Source: Salinibacterium sp. NG253 (lineage in GTDB: Bacteria; Actinomycetota; Actinomycetes; Actinomycetales; Microbacteriaceae). From it: DNA of 64,000 nucleotides. The DNA is taken from the NCBI RefSeq assembly GCF_015864945.1, contig NZ_JADYWF010000002.1:450208-514207 (forward strand). The letters run 5' to 3'. The notes beneath the pieces are model-generated. The model was not told where the DNA came from and ran no database searches. It saw only the letters and a list, made by a program, of their open reading frames with translations. This document shows, piece after piece, positions 56,083 to 64,000 of this stretch. The translations under genes and the position numbers were made by a program. Positions within the stretch are counted from its first letter, which is position 1. Every line of letters begins with the position of its first letter.

Positions 56083-57311
56083 CCCCCACCGGCTCGTTTG
56101 CCTCAACGGTGCGCCGCGCAACAACGGCGCTACTTGCTCCCGAGCGCTGGTGGATCGCAGTTATCGCGATCTTTGCTGCCTCGCGGGTCGTGACGACGTC
56201 TCTGCTGTTGTGGTTCGCATCCGTCCAAGGGCAAAACCCGTGGACGGGCCCCGCGCCCGATTACTTCTCGTTCGCTAAAATCTGGGACGGCCACTGGTAT
56301 TACATCATCGCGCTGACCGGGTATCCCTCGGAGCTACCGCTGACCGAGGCCGGTCACGTTGCCGAGAATGCGTGGGCGTTCATGCCCGGCTATCCCGCGG
56401 TAGTGCGGTTCGTCATGACGCTGACAACGCTCGATTTCGCCGTGGCTGGCGTCATCGTCTCCGTCGCGTTCTCGCTGGGGGCCGCGCTGTTGTTCTACCG
56501 CGTGATGCACCTCGTGTTGCCCGCCGGCACAGCCCTGTTCTCGGTCGCTATCTTCTGCTTCGCGCCACTGTCGGCCATCCTGCAGGTCTCCTACGCCGAG
56601 TCGATGTATCTCTTCTTGCTCACCTTGTCGCTCTACTGGCTGATGAAACGCCATTACTGGATGCTGTTGCCGGTGATCGCGGTCATGTCCCTGACGCGTC
56701 CGAGCGGCTTGGCTTTTGCGCTCGCGCTCGGGTTGCACGTGGTCTATCGCTGGTGGATTCGCCGCCGTGAGGAGTTTCCGCTGCGGGAGCGCATTGCGGC
56801 AGTCTCGGCGACTGTGTTTAGCCTGATCATGGGTTTTGCTTGGCTCCTGATTGCGGCAGTGGCCACGGGGTCTCTCTCCGCCTACACCGACACTGAGCTC
56901 GCGTGGCGGGCGCCCTACGTCGGTTACGGCGAATTGGTACCGTTCGCGGCGTGGATCCAAGGGGCCGAATTTTGGGCTCAGTGGTGGCAAATGCCGCTGT
57001 GGCTCTTGCTGGTGATGCTCGTCGCTGGTGTTCTCGCGTTCTTCGTTTTTCTTTTCACCACGCCCGCGCGACGGCTGGGGGTGGATCTGCGCTTGTGGGT
57101 TGCCAGCTATGCGCTGTATTTGCTGGCCGTTTTCTTCCCGCAGTCGAGCACGTTCCGACTCCTGATGCCGATGTTCCCGCTGGCGGGCGCCCTCGCGCTA
57201 CCGCAGTCGCGTGTGTATCGCGCTGTGCTGCTCGCGGCGTGCATTGCCGGACAGTGGGCATGGATCCATCTGGCCTGGTGGGTCGACGCTTACGACTGGA
57301 CTCCACCCTAA
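56064..57311 (+). CDS. PIG-V-like membrane mannosyltransferase
   Basis: A 415-residue polytopic protein (about 9-10 helices) resembling GPI mannosyltransferase 2 (PIG-V, GT76 type). The first extracellular loop has IWDGHWYYIIALTGYP, with the acidic pair region expected for lipid-linked sugar transferases, and AFMPGYPAVVRF follows. It probably uses polyprenyl-phosphate mannose as donor. The GTG at 56064 overlaps dapE by 19 nt; another GTG at 56043 is possible. Acceptor unknown. Confidence 0.82.
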   Translation: MADGSLAPTGSFASTVRRATTALLAPERWWIAVIAIFAASRVVTTSLLLWFASVQGQNPWTGPAPDYFSFAKIWDGHWYYIIALTGYPSELPLTEAGHVAENAWAFMPGYPAVVRFVMTLTTLDFAVAGVIVSVAFSLGAALLFYRVMHLVLPAGTALFSVAIFCFAPLSAILQVSYAESMYLFLLTLSLYWLMKRHYWMLLPVIAVMSLTRPSGLAFALALGLHVVYRWWIRRREEFPLRERIAAVSATVFSLIMGFAWLLIAAVATGSLSAYTDTELAWRAPYVGYGELVPFAAWIQGAEFWAQWWQMPLWLLLVMLVAGVLAFFVFLFTTPARRLGVDLRLWVASYALYLLAVFFPQSSTFRLLMPMFPLAGALALPQSRVYRAVLLAACIAGQWAWIHLAWWVDAYDWTPP

Positions 57312-57405
57312 ATAGGTGTGCTGAGGGTGAATGAATCGACAGAGTTTCAGTATCGGCGGTCTTTGCTGGATAATAGAGTGCAGTACCGATGAAAGGGGAC
57401 TATCT

Positions 57406-57579
57406 ATGGCAGCCATGAAGCCGAGGACCGGTGACGGGCCGATGGAGGCTGTCAAAGAGGGCCGACTCATTGTCGTGCGTGTACCTCTCGAAGGCGGCGG
57501 TCGTCTCGTTGTTTCTGTAAACGACGACGAAGCAAAAGAATTGCACGACGCTCTCGCGGGCGTTGTCACTCCCGCTTAG
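57406..57579 (+). CDS. DUF3117 domain protein
   Basis: A 57-residue acidic protein highly conserved in Actinobacteria: MAAMKPRTGDGPMEAVKEGR at the start and DDEAKELHDALAGVV at the end. Function unknown. AAAGGGG gives a ribosome site, and TAGAGT/TAATAG upstream (57371-57379) is a likely -10 region. A longer frame from 57331 has no conserved sequence. A hairpin follows. Confidence 0.92.
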   Translation: MAAMKPRTGDGPMEAVKEGRLIVVRVPLEGGGRLVVSVNDDEAKELHDALAGVVTPA

Positions 57580-57642
57580 CTTTTCTTCTCAGCCTTAATC
57601 GGCGGCCCACGCATAAAACGCGTGAGGCTAGTCGAAACACAG

Positions 57643-57675
57643 CACCGAACACGATCACTTCGTGTTCGGTGTTTT
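57643..57675 (+). terminator. Terminator of the DUF3117 gene
   Basis: Perfect 12-bp stem (CACCGAACACGA and complement), 5-nt loop, followed by TTTT. The only hairpin in the window with a T-run. It lies 63 nt after the stop and 45 nt before the convergent UvrA-like stop. Confidence 0.8.
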
Positions 57676-57719
57676 GTGGTTAACGCCCGATGGTGGCGGT
57701 TAGCCAATGGCACGGGCGG

Positions 57720-60188
57720 TTAGCCCGCTGCGCGGGTATCGATCCACTCGCTGAGGTACTGCGCTGTTGCGCCGGTGCCCGCGGCAACCTCGCGGGGAGT
57801 CCCTGTGGCGACGATAGTGCCGCCCTTGTCTCCGCCGCTGGGGCCCAAGTCGATCACCCAGTCGCTGGCAGCAATGGTGGCGAGGTCGTGCTCGACAAGC
57901 ACGACAGTGTTGCCGGCATCCACGAGTCGTTGTAGCTGCGCCAGCAAGAGCTCAGTGTCCGACGGATGCAGCCCCGATGTCGGTTCGTCGAGCAGGTAGA
58001 GCGCATGGCCGCGACGCGCGCGTTGCAGCTCGGTCGCGAGCTTGATGCGTTGCGCTTCTCCACCGCTGAGTTCTGTGGCTGGCTGGCCGAGACGCAGGTA
58101 GCCGAGGCCAACATCGCGCAGGGTGTCGAGGCTGCGCAGCGCCGAGGTGGATCCGGCGAAGAAGTCTGCGGCGGTGTTGACGGTCATGCCCAGTACTTCG
58201 GCGATGTTCTTGCCGAGGTAGGTGACCTCAAGTGTGTCGTCGTTGTAGCGGGCACCGTGGCACGTGTGGCAGGGAGCGTACGTTCCGGGCAGGAACAGCA
58301 GTTCGACTGAGACGAAGCCTTCGCCCTGGCAGGTTTCGCAGCGTCCGCCGGCGACGTTGAAGGAGAACCTGCTCGCGGTATAGCCGCGTGCCTGCGCTTC
58401 GTCGGTTGCCGCGAAGAGCTTGCGGACGACATCGAACATTCCGGTGTAGGTCGCGAGGTTCGAGCGAGGGGTGCGTCCGATGGGGCGCTGGTCGACAAGC
58501 ACGAGACGATCGAAGGAGTCGAGCCCGGTGGTGTCTTCGAGCGTCAGGTCATGGGGGTGGTCATCCGCTTCGGCCGCGTCATCCGGAGCAGTACCGAGAT
58601 GAGAGCGCACCGCCTGCGCGAGTACCTGGGTCACGAGCGTTGACTTGCCCGAACCTGACACACCCGTGACGGCGGTCATCACTCCAAGCGGGAAGTCGAC
58701 CGTGAGATCGCGGATGTTGTGCAGCGATGCCTTGTCGAGGCGCGCCCAAGACTCCGGGGTGCGCACCTCGCGCAGCGGCTGTGCTCGCTGCGGAAAGAGA
58801 TAGCGGGCGGTGATCGATTCGGGCACATCTTTGAGGCCGTCAACGGGGCCGGAGTAGACGAGCTGCCCGCCGCCTTCACCAGCGCCGGGGCCAATGTCGA
58901 CGATCCAGTCTGCTCGTCGAATCACATCGAGATCGTGCTCCACGACAAACAGGGAGTTGCCGGATGCCGTCAAACGGTCGAGCACTTTCAGTAGCGGTGC
59001 CGCATCCGCGGGGTGCAATCCCGCGGAGGGCTCGTCGAGCACATAGACGACGCCGAAGAGGCCGGAGCGCAGTTGGGTGGCGATGCGCAGGCGCTGTGCT
59101 TCGCCGGGGGAGAGCGTTGTGGAGTTGCGGCCGAGGCTGAGGTAGCCGAGACCGAGGTCGAGGAGCACATCAACGCGGGCAATAACGTCGTCGCCGATCC
59201 GGTGAGCTACCTCGTTGCCTTCCGACCCTTCGCTTTCGGAGTCGGCACGCGCCATGCCTTCGCGCAGTCGAGCCGCAAGGTCCGTCAGCGGCACGGCATT
59301 CATCTCGGCGATGCTGAGCCCAGCGAAGGTGACGGACAGCGCATTCGCCTGCAGGCCGCTACCGCCACACTCGGGGCACGCCATGCTTTGCACGAAGCGG
59401 AGCGCGCGCTCGCGCATCCGCTCGCTCTGAGACTGCGAGAGCACGTTCATGGTGTGCTTGCGGGCACTCCAGAACTTGCCGTTGTAGCCGTGGTCGACGC
59501 GGCCCTCTTCGGGCTGGATGAAGACGGATGGCTGTTCTTCGGTGTAGAGCAGCCAGTCGCGATCCTTGCGGCTGAGAGTGTTCCACGGTGCTCGAGTATC
59601 GATCCCCAGGCCGTTGACGATGCTCTTGAGGTTCGCGCCCTGCCACGCTCCGGGCCAAGCGGCGATCGCGCCGTCGCGAATCGAGAGCGTGGGGTCGGGA
59701 ACGAGAAGATCTTCGGTCACGTCGTGCACGACGCCGAGGCCGTGACAGCGCGGGCAAGCTCCGGTCGCGGTGTTCGGCGAGAAGGCTTCGGCCGACAAAT
59801 GGCTGACGCCAGCGGGGTAAGTGCCGGCGCGGGAATACAACATGCGCAGCAGATTGGAGAGCGTCGTGATCGTGCCGACGCTCGAGCGCGAGCTTGGCGC
59901 TCCGCGACGCTGTTGGAGGGCGACAGCGGGCGGGAGGCCGGTGATGTCTGTGACGTCGGGCGCGCCGACCTGGTTGAGCAGGCGCCGAGCGTAAGGGGCA
60001 ACCGATTCGAAGTAACGACGCTGTGCCTCGGCGTAGAGGGTGCCAAAGGCGAGAGAAGACTTTCCGGAACCGGAGATGCCAGTGAAAGCCACCATGCAAT
60101 CCCGCGGCACATCGAGGTCGATGTTGGCGAGGTTGTTTTCGCGGGCCCCTCGAACGTGAACCCAGCCGTCACGATCGTTGGTGTTCAT
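57720..60188 (-). CDS. UvrA2-like excinuclease ATPase
   Basis: An 822-residue double-ABC protein of the UvrA family. Walker A motifs are GISGSGKSS and GVSGSGKST; zinc-type clusters are CPRCHGLG, CPECGGSG and CETCQGEG...CHTCHG. Compared with canonical UvrA (about 940-970 residues) the segment after LYSRAGTYPAG jumps straight to the ACPRCHGLG module, so the UvrB-binding domain is missing. This is the class II (UvrA2/DrrC-like) form, linked in other bacteria to tolerance of DNA-binding drugs. Not the main repair UvrA. Confidence 0.9.
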   Translation of the reverse strand: MNTNDRDGWVHVRGARENNLANIDLDVPRDCMVAFTGISGSGKSSLAFGTLYAEAQRRYFESVAPYARRLLNQVGAPDVTDITGLPPAVALQQRRGAPSSRSSVGTITTLSNLLRMLYSRAGTYPAGVSHLSAEAFSPNTATGACPRCHGLGVVHDVTEDLLVPDPTLSIRDGAIAAWPGAWQGANLKSIVNGLGIDTRAPWNTLSRKDRDWLLYTEEQPSVFIQPEEGRVDHGYNGKFWSARKHTMNVLSQSQSERMRERALRFVQSMACPECGGSGLQANALSVTFAGLSIAEMNAVPLTDLAARLREGMARADSESEGSEGNEVAHRIGDDVIARVDVLLDLGLGYLSLGRNSTTLSPGEAQRLRIATQLRSGLFGVVYVLDEPSAGLHPADAAPLLKVLDRLTASGNSLFVVEHDLDVIRRADWIVDIGPGAGEGGGQLVYSGPVDGLKDVPESITARYLFPQRAQPLREVRTPESWARLDKASLHNIRDLTVDFPLGVMTAVTGVSGSGKSTLVTQVLAQAVRSHLGTAPDDAAEADDHPHDLTLEDTTGLDSFDRLVLVDQRPIGRTPRSNLATYTGMFDVVRKLFAATDEAQARGYTASRFSFNVAGGRCETCQGEGFVSVELLFLPGTYAPCHTCHGARYNDDTLEVTYLGKNIAEVLGMTVNTAADFFAGSTSALRSLDTLRDVGLGYLRLGQPATELSGGEAQRIKLATELQRARRGHALYLLDEPTSGLHPSDTELLLAQLQRLVDAGNTVVLVEHDLATIAASDWVIDLGPSGGDKGGTIVATGTPREVAAGTGATAQYLSEWIDTRAAG

Positions 60189-60326
60189 GGATGCTCCGTT
60201 CTCACGGCGTGCGGAGATTCCAAGTTCCTCGGCAGCGCGCGCTCTGTCGTGTGCGTACAGGGTGGCGATAGTTAATCCACAGTACGGACACGATGCTGAA
60301 CGCCGGGTGAGCGTTCGCTGAGCGCG

Positions 60327-60959
60327 TTAGTCGCTGAGTTTAGTGAGTTGAAGGAGCCCGTCGCCCACGGGAATCAGCGAACTGATCACGGCGGTCGATT
60401 GGGAAATCTCTTTGAGCAGCGAACGGAAGTTCGAGACAGTGGCATCGCGCTGCGCGGGATCCGGCACGCGGTCACGCCAGAGAGCGTGCGCGACGGCCAC
60501 GACTCCACCGGGACGTACCAAACGCAGGCCGTGTTCGACATACTCAATAACAGACTGCGGGTCGGCGTCGATGAAGACGAGGTCGTAGCTTGACTCGTTC
60601 ATACGAGGAAGAACCTCGGCTGCTTTTCCACCGATCTGACGCACGCGATTCGCTTGAATGCCAGCCTCAGCGAACACGGAACGGGCCACCTGCTGGTGGT
60701 CAATCTCGGAGTCGATAGTGGTGAGCAAAGCGCCGGGGCTGCCTGCGAGCATCCACAGCCCACTAATGCCAACACCAGTGCCGACTTCGATGATGCTCTT
60801 GGCGCCCGTAGCGGCAGCGAGCAGGGCCAGCTGAGCACCGACCGCGGGGCTCACCGCTTCGATTCCTAGCTCGCTGGAATGTACGCGCGCCGCAGCGATC
60901 TCTGGGGGTTCGACGACGAACTCCTCGGCGTACTTCCAACTCAACTGCTTGTCTGACAC
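60327..60959 (-). CDS. O-methyltransferase (SAM-dependent, class I)
   Basis: A 210-residue catechol-O-methyltransferase-like enzyme. The SAM motif is IIEVGTGVGISGLWM, with IDSEIDHQ and the metal-site-type FIDADPQSVIEY. The GTG start is set by AGGAG; a longer frame would cover the tatB promoter. In mycobacteria a similar gene (Rv1220c) lies beside sigE; here it is head-to-head with tatB. Substrate unknown. Confidence 0.9.
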   Translation of the reverse strand: MSDKQLSWKYAEEFVVEPPEIAAARVHSSELGIEAVSPAVGAQLALLAAATGAKSIIEVGTGVGISGLWMLAGSPGALLTTIDSEIDHQQVARSVFAEAGIQANRVRQIGGKAAEVLPRMNESSYDLVFIDADPQSVIEYVEHGLRLVRPGGVVAVAHALWRDRVPDPAQRDATVSNFRSLLKEISQSTAVISSLIPVGDGLLQLTKLSD

Positions 60960-61010
60960 ATTGCTCCTATCGCTGTGGTCAACTGTAGACGCAGCGCGCG
61001 AAGGCAGCGG

Positions 61011-61016
61011 TAAGCT
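61011..61016 (+). promoter_or_regulatory. -10 box of a leaderless tatB promoter
   Basis: TAAGCT, 6 nt, then GTG 61023; no ribosome site. Confidence 0.6.
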
Positions 61017-61022
61017 AAACGG

Positions 61023-61418
61023 GTGTCCTTCGGTCTCACATTCGACAAACTGCTGATCATTGGGATCATCGCTGTCTTTTTGCTGGGCCCCGACCGTTTG
61101 CCCTACTACGCATCTCAACTCGCACGCCTCGTCCGCTCGCTGCGGGACATGGCCAACGGCGCTAAAGATCGCATGCGTGAAGAGATGGGCCCCGACTTCG
61201 ACGACATCGACTGGAAGCAGCTTGACCCGCGCCAGTACGACCCGCGCCGCATCATCCGCGATGCTCTTCTTGAAGATGAGACGCCGCCCGTCAAGGTGCG
61301 GCCTCCACGCTCAGCCGCGTATGCCGAACGGCAAGCAGCGCTGGCTGAACGCCAATCGCAACTCAAAGCTGAACTGAAGGCCGGCGAAGTCGCGCCCTTC
61401 GATAACGAAGCTACTTAG
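61023..61418 (+). CDS. tatB: Sec-independent translocase subunit TatB
   Basis: A 131-residue protein. One N-terminal helix (about residues 8-24) is followed by the conserved GPDRLP hinge and an amphipathic helix (YYASQLARLVRSLRDMANGA). A long charged tail follows. With TatA and TatC it exports folded, twin-arginine proteins such as EfeB. tatA and tatC are not in the window. The GTG start coincides with the predicted transcription start. Confidence 0.93.
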   Translation: MSFGLTFDKLLIIGIIAVFLLGPDRLPYYASQLARLVRSLRDMANGAKDRMREEMGPDFDDIDWKQLDPRQYDPRRIIRDALLEDETPPVKVRPPRSAAYAERQAALAERQSQLKAELKAGEVAPFDNEAT

Positions 61419-61447
61419 CTCCTCATCTCTCTCACGACTAGCCGCGG

Positions 61448-63010
61448 TTAGCGGCGGCGCAGTAGCTTCAGTACGCCCAACAGCGTCACCATGAGGCCAG
61501 CCATCGCCGCAAATTCGGCGCCCGAGCGAGGTAGCTGCAGAATTCCGTTCGACTGCGAGACGGTGCGCGATTGCACGAAACGCAGGATGCCTTCTGGCCC
61601 ATTGCGGCGCCCTAGGCCTGAGTGCTTCATGCCGCCCATCGGCGCATCGACGCTCGAGAAACTGCCACGGTAGCCCTCGTTGATGTTGACGCTGCCGGCA
61701 TCCAGTCGATCGGCCAAGCGACGAGCGTGAGCGATTGAACCGCTGAAGATGGAGGCATTGAGGCCGAACTCGGTGTCGTTAGCGCGGTTAATCGCGTCGG
61801 TGTCGCTCTCGACACTCGTGATCGCTACCACCGGGCCAAACGTCTCGTTGGCAAAGCACTCCATCTCGGCGGTGACATCCGTCAGCACGGTCGGAGCGTA
61901 AAAGTAGGGGCCGAGATCGGGGCGGGGGCTTCCTCCAGCGAGCACAGTGGCACCCTTGGTGACGGCATCCTCGACATGTGCTTGCACGCGTTCGAGTTGG
62001 GCCTTCGACGTGAGAGATCCCACGTCGCCCGAGTAGTCGAGGGCCGAGGTCTGGGAGAGAGCCTTCACGCGTTCGGCGAAGGCGCGAGAGAACTCCGCAG
62101 CGATCGACTTGTGCACGTAGATGCGTTCGATCGAAACGCACAACTGACCCATGGAAGCAAAGCAGGCATAGACGGCATCCTCAGCGGCCTGCACTGGATC
62201 GGCATCGCCCAGCACGAGCAGCGGGTTCTTGCCGCCGAGCTCGAGCGAAGCGCCGATCAGACGCCCGGCCGCGCGCTTACCGACCTTGGTGCCCGTCGGC
62301 GTCGAGCCGGTGAAACAGATGTAGTCGCTGTTATCGACAACGGCATTGCCGACCTGGTCGCCGGGGCCCGCCACAATCGGCCAGACGGCAGCAGGCACGC
62401 CCGCATCAATGTAGGCCTCGCGAGTGGCGAGCATCGACAGCGCGCCCTGATTGTCGATCTTCTGGATGACGGCACTGCCGGCAGCGAGGGCGGGAACGAT
62501 ATCCATCGCCCCTAGTGCGATCGGATAGTTCCACGGCGTGACGACACCGATGAGTTGCTTGGGGGAGTAGCTCACGTGCGTCGACATCAGCAGTGGGATG
62601 CCCGCCCGGCGACGCTTGGTGGCCAACACCCGCTCGGCAGAAACGGCATAGTAGCGCGTGATCGTCGCGGCCTGAAAGATCTCTTCGAACGCTTGACCAC
62701 GCGTCTTGCCTGACTCGGTTTGCAGCAGGTCGAGCAGCTCATCCTTGCGTTCCAGCAGCAGATCATGGGCGCGCAGTAGCACGCGGCGACGGTAAGCAAA
62801 GCCGGCGGACTGCCAGGCGCGTTGCGCTCGGCGGGCGGATGTCGCGGCATCCCGAACATCCCGGGTCGAACTCTGCGGCAACTCATGCAGGGCCTTGCCC
62901 GTGAAGGGAGCAATCACGGTGGCCGTGTCGGAGGTGGTGCACCGCAGCTGGGCGACGAGAGTGTCGCGACGACGCGACCCGATCAGTGAAACGACTGTGT
63001 GAGGCGACAT
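61448..63010 (-). CDS. Succinate-semialdehyde-type aldehyde dehydrogenase with C-terminal membrane helix
   Basis: A 520-residue NAD(P)-dependent aldehyde dehydrogenase, closest by pattern to GabD2-type enzymes. Motifs are the VVTPWNYP cofactor entry, FTGSTPTG, the catalytic glutamate in LELGGKNP and C291 in MGQLCVSIERI. After the catalytic domain, about 20 hydrophobic residues (FAAMAGLMVTLLGVL) end in a basic KLLRRR tail, a predicted tail anchor. ALDHs are usually soluble. Substrate not certain. Confidence 0.85.
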   Translation of the reverse strand: MSPHTVVSLIGSRRRDTLVAQLRCTTSDTATVIAPFTGKALHELPQSSTRDVRDAATSARRAQRAWQSAGFAYRRRVLLRAHDLLLERKDELLDLLQTESGKTRGQAFEEIFQAATITRYYAVSAERVLATKRRRAGIPLLMSTHVSYSPKQLIGVVTPWNYPIALGAMDIVPALAAGSAVIQKIDNQGALSMLATREAYIDAGVPAAVWPIVAGPGDQVGNAVVDNSDYICFTGSTPTGTKVGKRAAGRLIGASLELGGKNPLLVLGDADPVQAAEDAVYACFASMGQLCVSIERIYVHKSIAAEFSRAFAERVKALSQTSALDYSGDVGSLTSKAQLERVQAHVEDAVTKGATVLAGGSPRPDLGPYFYAPTVLTDVTAEMECFANETFGPVVAITSVESDTDAINRANDTEFGLNASIFSGSIAHARRLADRLDAGSVNINEGYRGSFSSVDAPMGGMKHSGLGRRNGPEGILRFVQSRTVSQSNGILQLPRSGAEFAAMAGLMVTLLGVLKLLRRR

Positions 63011-63057
63011 AACTCAACACTACGACCGTGCGCCACAATTTCGGCTGAGCAAAGCGC

Positions 63058-63063
63058 TAGGCT
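63058..63063 (+). promoter_or_regulatory. -10 box of a leaderless MFS gene
   Basis: TAGGCT followed by 7 nt and ATG 63071; no ribosome site. Confidence 0.5.
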
Positions 63064-63070
63064 CACGAAG

Positions 63071-64000
63071 ATGACGACCGCAGCGCCGCGAGCTCTTTCC
63101 CGAAGCTCCATCGCCACCTATGCCATCGGTTCTCTTGGCACCGGCGGTTTTGGTGCCCTGCCCGGGCTCGTGCTCGTGTACTACCTGACCGACACGCTGG
63201 GGATTGCGGCGCTTGCCGCCGGCATCCTCGTGACCGCAGCCAAAGTGTGGGACGTGATCATCGATCCTGTGATTGGTGCGCGTAGCGACCGCAGCCTGGC
63301 GCACCATGGCACTCGGCGACCGGCGATGCTTCTTGGTGCCATTCTGTTGCCGATCTTGTTTGTTCTCACCTTCGCGGTGCCGGCGGGCATCGGCCCGCTT
63401 GCGTCGGGCATCTGGGTGTTCATCGCCTTCGTCGCCACGGCAACCGCGTTCAGTATGTTTCAAGTGCCGTATATCGCCTTGCCCGCCGAACTCACCCGCA
63501 GCTATGACGAACGCACTCGGTTGCTCGCGGTGCGCGTCGTCGTGCTCACGGTGGCGATTCTGCTGTTCGGTGCTGGCGCACCAGAAATTCGTGATGCCTT
63601 TGCCGATGAACGGCTCGGCTATCTCGTGATGGCCGTTTCGGCCGCCGCGCTCATGGGCGTCTCGCTCGTAATTTCGTCGTTCTCGGCTCGCACCGGCACC
63701 GTCTCGCTGACGCCGACGGTGTCGATCGTTGACACCTATAAGTCGGGAATCGCGGCGCTCAAGCGGAGCCAGCCGTTCCGTGCCCTGCTGCTGACCTTCC
63801 TGCTGCAGGGGCTCGCCACGGGCGTCATGCTCGCGGGCGCGCAGTATGTGGCGACCTGGGTGCTCGGCACCGGAGTAGCCATCCTCTTCGTGTCGCTCAT
63901 CGGGCCAGCACTGCTCTTCGCTCCGGTCTGGGCTGCCATCTCCCGCCGCATCGGCAAAGAGCGCGCCTTCGTGTGGGCCTCCGCCTGCTATGGCCTCGGA
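63071..64000 (+). CDS. MFS transporter, GPH-like (partial)
   Basis: 310 codons are open to the right edge; the C-terminus is cut off. The protein begins MTTAAPRALSRSSIATYAIG. It has the glycoside-pentoside-hexuronide (MelB-like) pattern: GTGGFGALPGLVLVYYLTD, the cation-site-type KVWDVIIDPVIGARSDR and FQVPYIALPAELT. It probably moves a sugar or similar solute with a cation. Divergent from the aldehyde dehydrogenase gene; substrate unknown. Confidence 0.85.
   Translation, partial: MTTAAPRALSRSSIATYAIGSLGTGGFGALPGLVLVYYLTDTLGIAALAAGILVTAAKVWDVIIDPVIGARSDRSLAHHGTRRPAMLLGAILLPILFVLTFAVPAGIGPLASGIWVFIAFVATATAFSMFQVPYIALPAELTRSYDERTRLLAVRVVVLTVAILLFGAGAPEIRDAFADERLGYLVMAVSAAALMGVSLVISSFSARTGTVSLTPTVSIVDTYKSGIAALKRSQPFRALLLTFLLQGLATGVMLAGAQYVATWVLGTGVAILFVSLIGPALLFAPVWAAISRRIGKERAFVWASACYGLG

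Overview
The window looks like a chromosomal segment from a high-GC (roughly 60%) actinobacterium, most likely Microbacteriaceae. This is inferred from a DUF6264 gene next to ispH, the actinobacterial-type DapD, an actinobacterial gene order, DtxR-type iron regulation, and many genes whose start codon sits 6-8 nt after a TANNNT -10 box with no room for a ribosome site. I see no rRNA, tRNA, CRISPR array, prophage, transposase or integrase. It is mostly ordinary core chromosome; the interest lies in regulatory architecture and a few odd proteins.

Layout. 1-11.7 kb: xseB-xseA, divergent ispH with a DUF6264 membrane protein, class II aldolase and FBPase (gluconeogenesis), rmuC, a LysR regulator with mmsA, and ychF. 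A class II glutamine amidotransferase gene follows, flanked by an imperfect 24-bp copy of the ychF 3' end. 11.7-21 kb: small single genes (DUF4190, hypothetical proteins, a degenerate SDR, a PH-like protein, nitroreductase, YjdM, SOUL, Ppx), an MFS transporter behind a TPP riboswitch, and a diiron-oxidase-like gene overlapping a CDGSH iron-sulfur gene. 21-34.7 kb: two paralogous secreted proteins, each a binding-protein-like domain joined to a VWA domain. They flank a citrulline/ornithine catabolic pair with an Lrp regulator and a gcvTHP operon behind a tandem glycine riboswitch. VOC, GyrI-like, CPBP protease and DCC genes follow.

34.9-44.4 kb: a peptide-type ABC transporter operon (binding protein, two permeases, fused double ATPase), an LpqW-like lipoprotein and typA. 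44.5-63 kb: a lipoprotein, efeUOB iron uptake under a DtxR-type box, a degenerate membrane PIG-L protein coupled to ferredoxin and dapC, gltA, a propeller lipoprotein, divergent dapD/dapE, a PIG-V-like mannosyltransferase, DUF3117, a UvrA2-like ATPase, an O-methyltransferase, tatB and a membrane-tailed aldehyde dehydrogenase. The right edge cuts an MFS gene. From memory, the order typA-lpqW-mshB-fdxC-dapC-dapD-dapE-DUF3117-OMT-tatB resembles the Rv1165-Rv1224 region of Mycobacterium tuberculosis, here compacted and with the efe operon in between.

Three dap genes (C, D, E) of the succinylase branch lie within 6 kb, and dapD and dapE are read from back-to-back leaderless promoters. Other notable signals are the TPP riboswitch on a non-classical transporter, the polarity of G-U wobbles in terminator hairpins, the ychF-tail duplication, and strong preference for GGATGC over GGACGC.
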